Below, piece after piece: positions 34,896 to 43,995 of a stretch of DNA of 64,000 nucleotides. Origin of the DNA: JAVVHH01 sp963835135 (GTDB lineage: Bacteria; Pseudomonadota; Alphaproteobacteria; Acetobacterales; Acetobacteraceae); NCBI GenBank assembly GCA_963835135.1, contig CAWIEF010000002.1, positions 124,001 through 188,000 of the forward strand, given 5' to 3'. The translations under genes were made by a program, and so were the position numbers. Under the pieces are notes generated by a model. It made no database searches and had not been told where the DNA came from. It saw only the letters and a list, made by a program, of their open reading frames with translations. Position 1 is the first letter of the stretch; the number at the start of each line of letters is the position of its first letter.

Positions 34896-35291
34896 ATGCG
34901 GCGTACCCTTCTCATCCTCTCCGTCTTTTCCTTTGGCGTGACATGCGCGCCGTTCACCGGCATCGGCCCGACGCCGTTCACCCTTGTCGCCCCGGCGAGC
35001 GCCGCGTCCCGGCTCGGTGATCTCCAGCAGTTCCGTAAGATCGCCCTCGACACTGCCGCGCTGGTCGATCAGGGCGACCTGACCGGGGCGAAGACGCGGA
35101 TCAAGGACCTCGAGACGTCATGGGACGATGCCGAGGCCGGGCTGAAGCCCCGCGCTGCCGCGGACTGGCACGTCGTGGACAAAGCGATCGACAAGGCGCT
35201 CGAGGCGTTGCGCGCACGCACCCCCAAGGCGAGCGAGTGCAAGCAGGCGCTGGATGACCTGCTGCGGACCATGGATCAGTATGGCGTGTGA
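34896..35291 (+). CDS. Small exported helical protein of unknown function
   Basis: 131 residues; signal peptide MRRTLLILSVFSFGVTCAPF with a longish N-region and a probable cleavage near APASAAS. The mature part is about 90 residues of predicted alpha helix (LGDLQQFRKIALDTAALVDQ and AAADWHVVDKAIDKALEALR), with one Cys (ECKQALDD). It resembles small periplasmic helix bundles encoded with histidine kinases. It sits between the DUF347 gene and the response regulator. I do not recognise a named family. Confidence 0.8.
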   Translation: MRRTLLILSVFSFGVTCAPFTGIGPTPFTLVAPASAASRLGDLQQFRKIALDTAALVDQGDLTGAKTRIKDLETSWDDAEAGLKPRAAADWHVVDKAIDKALEALRARTPKASECKQALDDLLRTMDQYGV

Positions 35292-35312
35292 GCTGACGAG
35301 AGGGCGGATCCG

Positions 35313-35993
35313 GTGAAGGTGCTGGTGGTCGAGGACGATGCGGAGACGGTCTCCTACATAGCCCGCGGCCTGGAAGAGCTGGGCCATCTCGTCGACCGAG
35401 CCAGCACCGGGCCGGATGGTTTGATGATGGCGATCGGCGGCGGGCACGACGTGCTCGTCGTCGACCGCATGTTGCCCGGCCTCGACGGACTCGGCCTGGT
35501 GCGGGCGCTCCGGGCCGCCGGGCTCAAGGCGCCAGTCCTGTTCCTGACGGCCCTGAAGGGCGTGGGCGACCGGGTCCAGGGACTGGACGCCGGGGCCGAC
35601 GACTACCTAGTCAAGCCCTTCGCCTTCGCCGAGTTGCTGGCGCGCCTGAACGCACTGGCGCGACGGCCGCCGCTGTCCGACATGCCGACCGCGCTTCGAG
35701 TGTCGGACCTCGAACTCGATTTGCTGAAGCACAAGGTCACCCGCGGCGGCGAGCAAGTGGATCTCCAGCCGCGGGAGTTCCGCCTGCTCGAGTTCCTGGT
35801 GCGCCACGCGGACCGCGTGGTCACGCGCACGATGCTGCTGGAAGGCGTGTGGGAGTTCCACTTCGATCCCAAGACCAACATCGTCGAGACCCACATCAGC
35901 CGCCTGCGCGGCAAGCTGTCGCGCGGCGGGCGGGATCCCGAGCTGATCCAGACCATCCGCGGATCCGGCTACGTCCTGCGCAGCCATGCCTAG
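35313..35993 (+). CDS. OmpR/PhoB-type response regulator
   Basis: 226 residues, GTG start at 35313. Receiver domain with VVEDD (acidic pocket, residues 6-9), phospho-acceptor Asp51 in VVDRMLPGLDG and LVKPFAF (Lys). The winged-helix DNA-binding domain spans about 130-224 (LQPREFRLLEFLVRHADRVV, and THISRLRGKLSRGG). It overlaps the kinase gene by eight bases, so the pair is cotranslated. The targets are unknown; neighbours on the same strand, the DUF347 and small periplasmic genes, are candidates. Confidence 0.94.
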   Translation: MKVLVVEDDAETVSYIARGLEELGHLVDRASTGPDGLMMAIGGGHDVLVVDRMLPGLDGLGLVRALRAAGLKAPVLFLTALKGVGDRVQGLDAGADDYLVKPFAFAELLARLNALARRPPLSDMPTALRVSDLELDLLKHKVTRGGEQVDLQPREFRLLEFLVRHADRVVTRTMLLEGVWEFHFDPKTNIVETHISRLRGKLSRGGRDPELIQTIRGSGYVLRSHA

Positions 35994-37353
35994 GTTCCGC
36001 CTGCGGCGCATGCTCAAAACGGCAAGTTTCCGGCTTGCCGCCGTGTATGTCGGCGTTTTCACCTTCTCTGCGCTCGTGCTCGGTGCCGCAGTCTTCCTGG
36101 CGGCGCGATCGGCCTTGGAAGAGCAGATGCAGATCAGGATCGAAGGTGAGGTCACGTTCCTGGTTGCCGAGTATCGGGCACAGGGACTCGAGCACCTGAT
36201 CGCGCTCGTCAACTCGCGCGGCCGTGGCGTCACCGCGTTGGATTATGCGCTCTGGGGGCCGGACGGGAAGTCGCTCGGCGGTGAGATCCCGGCTGCAGCC
36301 GCGACGCGCCCGGGTTGGGCGACGGCCAAAGTGCTGGAAGGCGCGGCCGAGCGGGAGCGGACGTTGCGGGTGCGCGTCCTGGTGACCGACCTGGGCGGAG
36401 GCTACCTGCTCGCGGTGGGTGACGATCTCGGCCGCCGAGACGAAGTCGAGGAAGCGATCGCGACGGCGTTCTTATGGACGCTGGGCTTGGCCGCGGTGCT
36501 CGGCATCGCAGGCGGCATCCTGTTGAGCCGGGCGTTCCTCGCCAGGGTCGACGTGATCGCCAGCACGGCCGAGGCGATCATCGGCGGCGACTTGGCGCAG
36601 CGCATCCCGCTGCGCGGGACAGGCGATGATTGGGACCGGCTGGCCGCCACACTCAACCGCATGCTGGATCGCATCGGCACCCTGATGGACAGCCTGCGTC
36701 AGGTCAGCACGGACGTGGCGCACGACCTGCGCACGCCGCTGTCGCGCCTCTACCAGAAACTCGAGGATGCGCGTCGCCATGCGCGATCGGCGTCGGACTA
36801 CGAGGCCGCGATCGAGGCCGCGGTCGCCGAGGCGGAAGGCTTGCTGGAGACGTTCTCGGCGCTCCTGCGCATCGCGCAGGTCGAGGGCGCTTCGCCGCGC
36901 GCCGGCTTCCGCGACGTCGATCTGAGCGCGGTCGCCGAGAACGTCACCGACGCCTATCAGCTCGACGCCGAGGACGCGGGGCACCACCTCGTCGCCATGG
37001 TGCCCGCGGGCATCCAGATCCGTGGCGACCAGGAGTTGCTGACGCAGGTGCTCGCCAACTTGGTCGAGAACGCGCTGCGGCACACCCCAACCGGCACACG
37101 CATCACCGTCAGCCTGACGGAGGAGGTCGGTCGCGGCGCATGTTTGGCGGTGGTCGATGACGGCCCCGGGATCGGCACGGGAGATCTGCCCCGCGTCGTC
37201 GACCGGTTCTATCGCGCCGAGCGGAGCCGGACGACGCCCGGCAACGGGCTTGGGCTCAGCCTGGTCGCCGCCGTGGCAGACTTGCATGGCGCCACGTTGC
37301 TCCTGGTGCCGGCCGAGCCAGGGCTCCGCGTGGCCCTTACATTCCCGGCCTAG
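35986..37353 (+). CDS. Sensor histidine kinase
   Basis: 455 residues. TM1 is at about 15-40 (YVGVFTFSALVLGAAVFLAA). A periplasmic sensor of about 120 residues follows, then TM2 at about 160-183 (FLWTLGLAAVLGIAGGILLS), HAMP, the HisKA H-box DVAHDLRTPLSRLYQ near 245, and HATPase_c with NLVENALRHTP, VVDDGPGIG and NGLGLSLVAAV. The input domain is short and unrecognised. It pairs with the response regulator upstream, with overlapping ends. The stimulus may be linked to the DUF347 or small periplasmic protein. Confidence 0.93.
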   Translation: MPRFRLRRMLKTASFRLAAVYVGVFTFSALVLGAAVFLAARSALEEQMQIRIEGEVTFLVAEYRAQGLEHLIALVNSRGRGVTALDYALWGPDGKSLGGEIPAAAATRPGWATAKVLEGAAERERTLRVRVLVTDLGGGYLLAVGDDLGRRDEVEEAIATAFLWTLGLAAVLGIAGGILLSRAFLARVDVIASTAEAIIGGDLAQRIPLRGTGDDWDRLAATLNRMLDRIGTLMDSLRQVSTDVAHDLRTPLSRLYQKLEDARRHARSASDYEAAIEAAVAEAEGLLETFSALLRIAQVEGASPRAGFRDVDLSAVAENVTDAYQLDAEDAGHHLVAMVPAGIQIRGDQELLTQVLANLVENALRHTPTGTRITVSLTEEVGRGACLAVVDDGPGIGTGDLPRVVDRFYRAERSRTTPGNGLGLSLVAAVADLHGATLLLVPAEPGLRVALTFPA

Positions 37354-37456
37354 GGTAAAGAGCTAGAGCAGCGCTTCGCGAAGGTTCCGCATCATGTCGG
37401 CCACGCGACGCGCCTGATCGTTGCGGCGTTGGGTGGGACCATGATACGGCCCTGAC

Positions 37457-38080
37457 ATGAGCGGCGGTATGCTGGGAGACGTGTCGCCGATCACGATCGG
37501 CCTTTCGGCGGCGGTCAGCGTCGTGACCGGTTATGTGGGGACGCTGCTGAACTTCCGCCGGCAGCGGGACCGGGCGCGGCGAACCTACGGCCTGGCGATC
37601 CTGTCCGAGATCAAGTCGCTGCAACGAGCGTTCCGGCATTATCACGGCGTGCTGGGCGACGAACCGCCCGAGACGCGGGCCGCACGGCTGCCCGGGCTGC
37701 GACTGACGACCGCGGATCTCAACGTGTTCGGGTTCAACTCCGGCAATATCGGCCTGTTCTCGGTCCGCACCGCGGTCGAGGTCATCGACCTGTATAGCCG
37801 CGTTCGCGGACTGATCGCCCAGTCGCAAGCGCTGACGGGCGCGGATGCGCCGGTATCGGAGGCGGAACTCGGGGCCGAACTCTACGATCACCTGCGCGCG
37901 GTGGTGCTGGTCCGCCAGCAATGCCGTGCGGTCGCGGCATTGCTGCGATCGGAATTGCCGGTTCTGCCGGAAGAGCGGGTCCGCTACCTGCGTCGGCGCC
38001 TGCGTGTGCTCGTCCGCAGAGGTCTGCGAGCCGCATGGGGCGGCAAGCGGGTCTCGCCCCTGCCGACAACGGCCGTCTGA
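37457..38080 (+). CDS. Hypothetical protein with one N-terminal membrane segment
   Basis: 207 residues. A single probable membrane helix (ITIGLSAAVSVVTGYVGTLL at about 12-31) is followed by a basic linker (NFRRQRDRARRTYG) and a helical cytoplasmic domain. No catalytic motif is visible. The pattern 'TM plus soluble helical region' is shared by many uncharacterised small proteins. It is separated by about 100 bases from the kinase upstream and 30 bases from the cupin downstream. Function unknown. Confidence 0.72.
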   Translation: MSGGMLGDVSPITIGLSAAVSVVTGYVGTLLNFRRQRDRARRTYGLAILSEIKSLQRAFRHYHGVLGDEPPETRAARLPGLRLTTADLNVFGFNSGNIGLFSVRTAVEVIDLYSRVRGLIAQSQALTGADAPVSEAELGAELYDHLRAVVLVRQQCRAVAALLRSELPVLPEERVRYLRRRLRVLVRRGLRAAWGGKRVSPLPTTAV

Positions 38081-38110
38081 TCCACGACACCAGCTTGGAG
38101 GAGTGCCCCA

Positions 38111-38428
38111 TTGGCGTTCGCATGCACGATCCCCGCGCAGCCCACGGTCCAGACCGACGATCGCGACGTGCGCATCACGCGCTGGGATTTCGAGCCGGGC
38201 GCGGTCACCGGCCAGCACACCCATGGCTGGCCCTATGTCGTCGTCATGCTGACCGACGCCGTCATGCGGGTCGATGACGGGCGGTCGATCACGGAGACCC
38301 GTCTGGCGGTGGGCGCGGCCTACCACCGCCCGGCCGGGGTGTCGCACGATGTGATGAATGGCGGGGCCGGGCCGATGGCGTTCGTCGAAGTGGAGTTCAA
38401 GCGGGCGGGCGCGCTCGTCTTCGAGTAG
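38111..38428 (+). CDS. Small cupin-domain protein
   Basis: 105 residues, TTG start at 38111 preceded by GGAGGAG. A single cupin barrel: motif 1 is FEPGAVTGQHTHGWPYVVVM (two His ligands) and motif 2 is AYHRPAGVSHDVMNGG (His). It likely binds one metal; enzymatic role unknown. The starting residues AFACTIPAQPTVQTDDR suggest it is cytoplasmic. It is followed by a DUF4864 gene 38 bases downstream. Confidence 0.85.
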   Translation: MAFACTIPAQPTVQTDDRDVRITRWDFEPGAVTGQHTHGWPYVVVMLTDAVMRVDDGRSITETRLAVGAAYHRPAGVSHDVMNGGAGPMAFVEVEFKRAGALVFE

Positions 38429-38466
38429 CATCCAGGCTCAACGCCCATCTCTCCAGGAGGCCGTCC

Positions 38467-38901
38467 ATGCGTCTGCTCACCGTCTGCCTGATCGTGGCCA
38501 TGCTCGGCGCCCGCAGCCCGGCGCGCGCCGACGACGCCGCCTCGCTCTCGGCCGCCGATCACCGCGCCATCGAGCAGGTCATCACGTCACAGTTCGACGC
38601 CTTCCGCCACGACGCCGGCGATGCGGCGTTCAGCTTCGCATCGCCCACCATCCAGACGATGTTCGGCGACGCGCCGCACTTCATGGCGATGGTGCGGCAG
38701 GCATATCCGCCGGTGTATCGGCCGCGCTCGTTCACCTTCGAGCAACTGGTCACCATCGATGACCGGCTCGTCCAGCGCGTCATGATCATCGGCCCCGACG
38801 GCACCGAAGCGCTCGCGCTCTATACGATGGAGCGCGAACCGGACGGGACATGGCGGATCGACGGCTGCACGCTCACCAAGCCGGACCGGCTGAATACCTG
38901 A
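38467..38901 (+). CDS. Exported DUF4864 protein
   Basis: 144 residues with a signal peptide (MRLLTVCLIVAMLGARSPARA). The mature part matches the DUF4864 pattern: IEQVITSQFDAFRHDAGDAA, FSFASPTIQTMFG and the C-terminal EPDGTWRIDGCTL. The fold is SnoaL/NTF2-like and no function is known. A strong AGGAGG lies before the ATG. It follows the cupin gene and precedes a broken FAD-enzyme gene. Confidence 0.88.
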   Translation: MRLLTVCLIVAMLGARSPARADDAASLSAADHRAIEQVITSQFDAFRHDAGDAAFSFASPTIQTMFGDAPHFMAMVRQAYPPVYRPRSFTFEQLVTIDDRLVQRVMIIGPDGTEALALYTMEREPDGTWRIDGCTLTKPDRLNT

Positions 38902-38946
38902 CCGCTCCGCCACCCATCGGCCTGCCCGGTCGGCGGGCTGAATCTC

Positions 38947-39779
38947 CCTCATCGAGCAAGCCTCGGCGCAGCCTCATGCACGGTCATCGCCTCGGGCTCG
39001 GTCACGATGGACCCGCTGATCAAGGCGCAAGCCTGGTCCGAATCCGAGCGCGCCGCCGAAATACGCTCTATGCATGCGCGGTTGCGCCAGGCGCGCGCGG
39101 TCGTGGTCGCGGGCGGCGGCTCGGTCGGCGTCGAGACCGCGGCGGAGTTACGCGAAACCTTCCCGCGCCTCGACGTGACGCTGGTCCATGGCGGCGATGC
39201 GCTGCTGGACCGGGCACCCAGCAAGTTCGGCGGCTGGGCGGACAAAGCGCTGGGCGCGTCCGGTGTCTCCATCGTGTTGCGGGACTGGATCACCAGATCG
39301 AAGCCCGGCGCTCAGCCAGAGGATGGGACGGTCCGCACGCGCACTGGCAAGATCATCGCCGCCAACGTGGTGATCTGGGCCGGCGGGGTCAAAGCGGTCA
39401 CCGATTTCCGTGTCGAGGTCGTGGCCTGCAGCGGTCGCCGCCGACGGCCAGCTTAAGGTCGACGCCTATCTTCGCCTCGAGGGGCATCCGAGGGTTTTCC
39501 TCGCGGGCGATGTCACGAACCTCCCCGAAGGCCGCCTTGCCATCATCGGTGGCCTGCACGCCAAGTCGGTCGCCGCCAACCTGAAGACGCTCGTCACCGC
39601 GAGGGACCCGGGCGCGGTCAAGCTGAAGGCCTACACGCCGGGTAGCGACGCTTGGCCGCACCAATGGCCTGACGTCCCTGCCGTTCGGCCAATTCCATGC
39701 AGGTGTCCTGGCCCGCAAGATCAAGTCGCGCGACATGCTGGTCGGCATGTCGCGCAGAGCCGTTGCCGTCCCAGCCTGA
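38947..39779 (+). pseudogene. Broken FAD-dependent NAD(P)H oxidoreductase (FSP1/AMID-like)
   Basis: Three consecutive pieces in three frames form the C-terminal two thirds of an AMID/FSP1-type oxidoreductase. They are VVVAGGGSVGVETAAEL with the NAD-binding Rossmann (39007-39430, frame 1), HPRVFLAGDVTNLPEGRLAI (39420-39650, frame 2), and LPFGQFHAGVLARKIKSRDM to the stop (39655-39779, frame 3). The first FAD-binding GxGxxG region, about 110 residues, is missing. Two frame changes plus 5' truncation point to a decayed gene, though sequencing indels could explain the frame changes. Confidence 0.75.
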
Positions 39780-39791
39780 CCGGCGATTGGC

Positions 39792-40097
39792 CTACGGGTG
39801 GCCGCCGATGCTCGTCCCGGGCGCCGCGCCGAGCGAGCTGCTGCTGACGCCGCTGCCGCCCACCGACGTGCCCGGGGCTGCGCCCATTGACTGGCTGCTG
39901 GTGCCGCCGCCGATCGCGGTCCCGGGCGCCGCACCGTAGGACCGCCCGGCCCCCATCGCCGACGCCGAGGGTGCGCTGCCGAGCGAGGTGGCGCCACCTG
40001 CGGAGTTGGGCAGCGTCGTGCCCTGGGCCGATGCAGTGTTGGCTGCGGCGCCGGCCAGCAGCGCGACCGCGAGTGCGAACGCTTCGATTGCCTTCAT
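39792..40097 (-). CDS. Small exported Gly/Ala/Ser-rich repeat protein
   Basis: 101 residues, signal peptide MKAIEAFALAVALLAGAAANTASAQ with AGGAG before the ATG. The mature protein has three repeats of the type GAAPGT(A/S)(I/V)GG at about 59, 74 and 91, with Gly/Ser between. Low-complexity, likely disordered or surface/periplasmic. No known family recognised. It is divergent from the Ldh-family gene at 40222 and lies downstream of the broken FAD enzyme on the opposite strand. Confidence 0.7.
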   Translation of the reverse strand: MKAIEAFALAVALLAGAAANTASAQGTTLPNSAGGATSLGSAPSASAMGAGRSYGAAPGTAIGGGTSSQSMGAAPGTSVGGSGVSSSSLGAAPGTSIGGHP

Positions 40098-40221
40098 GAT
40101 CGGGAACTCCTGGGTGATACCGAGCCATCTGGGGACCGCCGCCTGTTTCAGCAGCAGCCGTTCGGCCATAAACTCGCGCGCCGCCCGTCCAGTTCCATGA
40201 CATGCCGAGGACCCTCCGCCG

Positions 40222-41298
40222 ATGGCCGAACTCGCCTGCACCACCGCGCTGACCGTGCCTGCCGATCTGCTGCATCGGCAGATCACCACCGTGTTCGAGA
40301 CATGGGGCATGTCGCCGGCCGATGCGGACACTGCGGCCACCGTCATGGTCGACACCGATCTGAGCGGCGTTGATTCCCACGGGATCGGCATGCTGCCACA
40401 GTATCGCAAGCTGTTCGTCGAAGGCCGTCTCGTCCCGACCGCCACTCCCGTCACGATCCGGGACCGCGGCCCCGTGATCCTGATCGACGCCCGGCACGGC
40501 ATCGGCCATGTCGCGTCGGTCCAGGCGATGCGCGTCGCGATGGACAAGGCACGCGAGCACGGCATCGGCGTCGCCGGCGTCACCGGCTCGAACCACTACG
40601 GCGCCGCCGGCTGGTATGCGCGCATGGCCGCGAACGAGGGCTTGATCGCGCTTTCCATGACCAACGTCACCAACCACTTCCTGGTGCCCGTCCGTGGCAC
40701 CGAACCCGCCCTGGGGACCAATCCGATCGCATTCGCAGCCCCGACCGACGATGCGGCACGCCCCGTGCTGCTCGACATGGCGACCACCACCGTCGCTTTC
40801 GGCAAAGTCAACATCGCCCGGCGGTCACGTAAACCGATCCCGCCCGGCTGGGCCCTCGACCGGCACGGAGGGCCAGAGACCGACTCCCAAGCCGCCTACG
40901 AGGGACGCCGGCTCGCAGCCCTCGGCGGCACACGGGACCTTGGCGCGCATAAGGGCTACGGGCTCGCGCTGATGGTCGAGATCCTCTGTGCCACCCTCAC
41001 CGGCGCGAGCCTGGGCAAGCTCGACACCGGCCATTTCTTCCTTGTGCTCGACCCCTCGGCATTCCGGAGCCAAGACGAGTTCGACGCCGATCTGGACGGT
41101 CTGCTGGGCCGGTTGCGCGCGATCGTTCCCAGCGATCCGGATCAGCCCGTGTTGATCCCAGGCGATCCGGAGCATGACGCCGTGGAGCAGCGCCGCCGAG
41201 ACGGCATACCGATCGTGCAAACGCTGCTGGACGAGGTGCGAGCCGTTTGTGCGGAAAGCGGCGCGGCCTTCCTCCTGAATGCCGGCAGCAACGCGTAG
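40222..41298 (+). CDS. Ldh-family (malate/L-lactate/ureidoglycolate) dehydrogenase
   Basis: 358 residues of the type-2 malate/L-lactate dehydrogenase family. Landmarks: VMVDTDLSGVDSHGIGMLPQ near 52, GVTGSNHYGAAGWYARMAA near 118, ALGTNPIAFAAPTDDA near 160, HKGYGLALMVEILCATLTGA near 245. It is NAD(P)-dependent and reduces or oxidises a 2-oxo/2-hydroxy acid; the exact acid is unknown. Complete; its end is eight bases from the convergent MetE-like gene. Confidence 0.9.
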   Translation: MAELACTTALTVPADLLHRQITTVFETWGMSPADADTAATVMVDTDLSGVDSHGIGMLPQYRKLFVEGRLVPTATPVTIRDRGPVILIDARHGIGHVASVQAMRVAMDKAREHGIGVAGVTGSNHYGAAGWYARMAANEGLIALSMTNVTNHFLVPVRGTEPALGTNPIAFAAPTDDAARPVLLDMATTTVAFGKVNIARRSRKPIPPGWALDRHGGPETDSQAAYEGRRLAALGGTRDLGAHKGYGLALMVEILCATLTGASLGKLDTGHFFLVLDPSAFRSQDEFDADLDGLLGRLRAIVPSDPDQPVLIPGDPEHDAVEQRRRDGIPIVQTLLDEVRAVCAESGAAFLLNAGSNA

Positions 41299-41305
41299 CG
41301 TTCGG

Positions 41306-42340
41306 CTAGGCGCCAAGCTCCCGCCGCACGATCGCCGCGCCGTCCACCATGGCCTTCAGCTTGGCGAACGCGCGATCGCGGGGCAGGTATTTCATGCCGC
41401 AATCCGGCGCGGCCACGAGTTTTTCCGCCGGATGGAACCGCAGCCCGGCACGAAGCCGGGCCGCCACGTCCTCGGCCGTCTCGACCGCCGCCGAGCCCAG
41501 ATCCAGCACACCGAGCAGGATCGTCTTGTTCGAAAGCTCGCGCAGCACGCCTAGGTCGAGCTTCGGCTGCGCCGCCTCGATCGAGATCGCCCCGGCCGTC
41601 GTGTCGGCCAGCTGCGGGAGGAACGAATAGCCGGCGCTCGGCTTGTCGCCGACGATCGCGGCATAGCCGAAGCACATGTGCACCACGGTCGTGTCCGGCA
41701 GCCCTTGCAGGGCACGGTTGATGGCGCGCACGGCGTAGCGGCGGGCCGCGTCCGGCCGGGCCTGCATCCACGGTTCGTCGAACTGGATCACGTCCGCCCC
41801 GGCCGCCACCAGGTCGTGCGCCTCCTCGTTCACGGCGGCGGCGTAGGCCATCGCGGCCTCCTCCTCATCCGCATAATACTCGTTCTTGGCCTGCTGCGTC
41901 ATGGTGAACGGCCCCGGCAGCGTGATCTTGGCCCCACGGTCGGTGTTGGCGCGCAGGAACGTCATGTCCCGCACCTCGACGGGCGCCCGGCGGCGGATCG
42001 GTCCGGTGATGCGGGGAACCAGCACGGGGCTGCCGGAGCGGTTCGGCACGGCCGCCGGATTGTGCGAATCGATGCCGTCGAGCGAGAGGGCGAACCGGTT
42101 GGAGTAACTCTCCCGCCGGATCTCGCCATCGGTGACGATGTCGATCCCCGCCCGCTCCATGTCGCGGATCGCGACGATCGTGGCGTCGTCCTGCGCCGCC
42201 TCCAGGTAGGCCGGTGGGATGCGCCAGATCTCCGGGGCATGGACGCGCGGCACGCCCTGCGTCCGCAGCGCATCGTGGTCGACCAGCCAGGCCGGCTGCG
42301 GGTAGCTGCCGACGGTGGTGGTCGGAAGAAGTTTATGCAT
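41306..42340 (-). CDS. MetE-like (cobalamin-independent methionine synthase II) protein
   Basis: 344 residues from MHKLLPTTTVGSYPQPAWLV; the frame is open further upstream but without protein-like sequence. Zinc-thiolate-type residues of the MetE C-terminal domain are visible: VVHMCFG (His, Cys) near 220 and APDCGMKYLPR (Cys) near 315, with QFDEPWMQ near 187. Short proteins of this group lack the N-terminal folate half of MetE and may use other methyl donors. Followed by a broken peptide-binding protein gene on the same strand. Confidence 0.88.
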   Translation of the reverse strand: MHKLLPTTTVGSYPQPAWLVDHDALRTQGVPRVHAPEIWRIPPAYLEAAQDDATIVAIRDMERAGIDIVTDGEIRRESYSNRFALSLDGIDSHNPAAVPNRSGSPVLVPRITGPIRRRAPVEVRDMTFLRANTDRGAKITLPGPFTMTQQAKNEYYADEEEAAMAYAAAVNEEAHDLVAAGADVIQFDEPWMQARPDAARRYAVRAINRALQGLPDTTVVHMCFGYAAIVGDKPSAGYSFLPQLADTTAGAISIEAAQPKLDLGVLRELSNKTILLGVLDLGSAAVETAEDVAARLRAGLRFHPAEKLVAAPDCGMKYLPRDRAFAKLKAMVDGAAIVRRELGA

Positions 42341-42350
42341 GGCCCGGTCC

Positions 42351-43933
42351 CTACGCGTCGAGCGCGATGTTCCAGAACGTCGCGAAGCCGTCCAGCACGC
42401 CGCGGACCGTCTTGCGGTAGGCGGTCGGTTGGAAATATTGGCCGAGCGGCACGAATGGGACGGTGTCGAACACGCGATCCTGGATCTGCCGGGCTGCCTG
42501 CTGTTGCGAGGCCAGGTCCGGCGCTGCCAGCCAGGCGTCGCGCAGATGCTCCAGCTCGGGGTCGGTCGGCCAGCCGAACCAGGCCTTCTCACCCGTGCCG
42601 CGCAGCATGAGCTGGCCCGCGGGGGTCGCCATGTCGGCGCCCGAGCTGAAGGTGAAGAACAGGCTCCAGCCGCCCTGGTCCACCGGGTCCTTCTTCGCGC
42701 GCCGGGTCAGCAACGTGCCCCAATCCATCGCCTGGTAGTCGACGTTCATGCCGAGGCGCCGCAGCATGTCCGCCCCGACATCGGCGAGCGCCTTGAGGTT
42801 GGGAAAGTCGGTCGGCACGATCAGCGCGACCCGCTCGCCCTTGTAGCCGGCCGTCTCCATCTCCCGGCGCAGCGCGGCGAAATCGCGCGGCGCGGTGATC
42901 GCCGAGAGCCCGGCCTCGTTGGCCAGCGGCGTGCCGGGCGTGAACACGCCCATGCGGCGTGTGCCATAGCGACGTGTCGTCACCGAGCATGGCCGTGAGA
43001 TAATCGGACTGGACGATGGCGTGCAGCACGACGCGGCGGATCGCCGGGTTGTCGAACGGTGGCTGCAGCCAGTTCATGCGGAGCAGCGCCGCCTGCCCGA
43101 TCGGGTCCTGCACGCGGGCGGTTATCCTGTCACTGCGGCGCAGCACCGGCAGCAGGTCGGCGGACGCGTACTCCCACCAGTCCGTCTCGCCCGCCTGAAG
43201 CGCCGCCGCGGCGGTGGATGGGTCCGGCACCGTGGTCCATACGACCCGGTCGAGATGCACGATCTTGGGCCCTGCCGTGAAGTCGGGCGTGCCCTCGGCC
43301 ATCGGCACGTAGCCGTCGAACTTGGCGTAGGCCACCCGGGAACCCGACACGCGCTCGTCGGCCAGGAAGCGGAACGGGCCGCTGCCGATGATCTCCGTCA
43401 CCTGAGTGTTCGGGTCGGTGTGGGCCAGCCGCTCCGGCATCATCGCCGGCATGTAGACGCCCGATTTGGCGAGCGCGTCCGGCAGGAGCGGGAAGGGATG
43501 CTTGAGGCGGAAGACGATCCGTTTGTCGTCCGGGGCATCGAGGCTGTCGGTGACGGCAAGCAGCGTCTGGCCATAGACGTCCTTGGCGCCCCAGCGGCGG
43601 ATGCTGGCCACGCAGTCACGCGCCAGCACCGGCGTGCCGTCATGCCATCTCAGGCCGTCGCGCAGCGTCAGCGTCCAGCGCTTGCCGTCGTCCTCCACGC
43701 ACATGCCCGGCGACCATCTGTCCCGACGCCTGCAGCCTGCCGTTCAGGCCATAGAGCGTGTCGTAGACCATGTAGGCGTGATTGCGCGTGACGTACGCGG
43801 TGTTGAAATGCGGATCGAGGATCGAGAGGTCAGCCTGCGGGATGAACCGCAGCGTGTTCGCGGACTGCGCACGCACGATTGCGGGACGCGCCAGGCTGGC
43901 GGTCGCGGCGGCAAGCAATGTCCGGCGCTTCAT
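42351..43933 (-). pseudogene. Frame-disrupted family-5 (peptide/opine type) ABC solute-binding protein
   Basis: Three minus-strand pieces in three frames together give about 525 residues of an SBP_bac_5 protein. The N-terminus is at 43933-43710 (MKRRTLLAAATASLARPAIV, then the export-type segment ADLSILDPHFNTAYVTRNHA). The middle is at about 43704-42985 (WTLTLRDGLRWHDGTPVLAR), and the C-terminal piece is at 42983-42351 (NVDYQAMDWGTLLTRRAKKD). Frame changes lie near 43715 and near 42985. No premature deletion is evident. No permease or ATPase genes are adjacent. Confidence 0.8.
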
Positions 43934-43995
43934 GGCAGCGTCCCTCTCGAAAATGCGCAACGATGGTTAGGTGGTCGCTGCTGGCGTGGCAAGGC

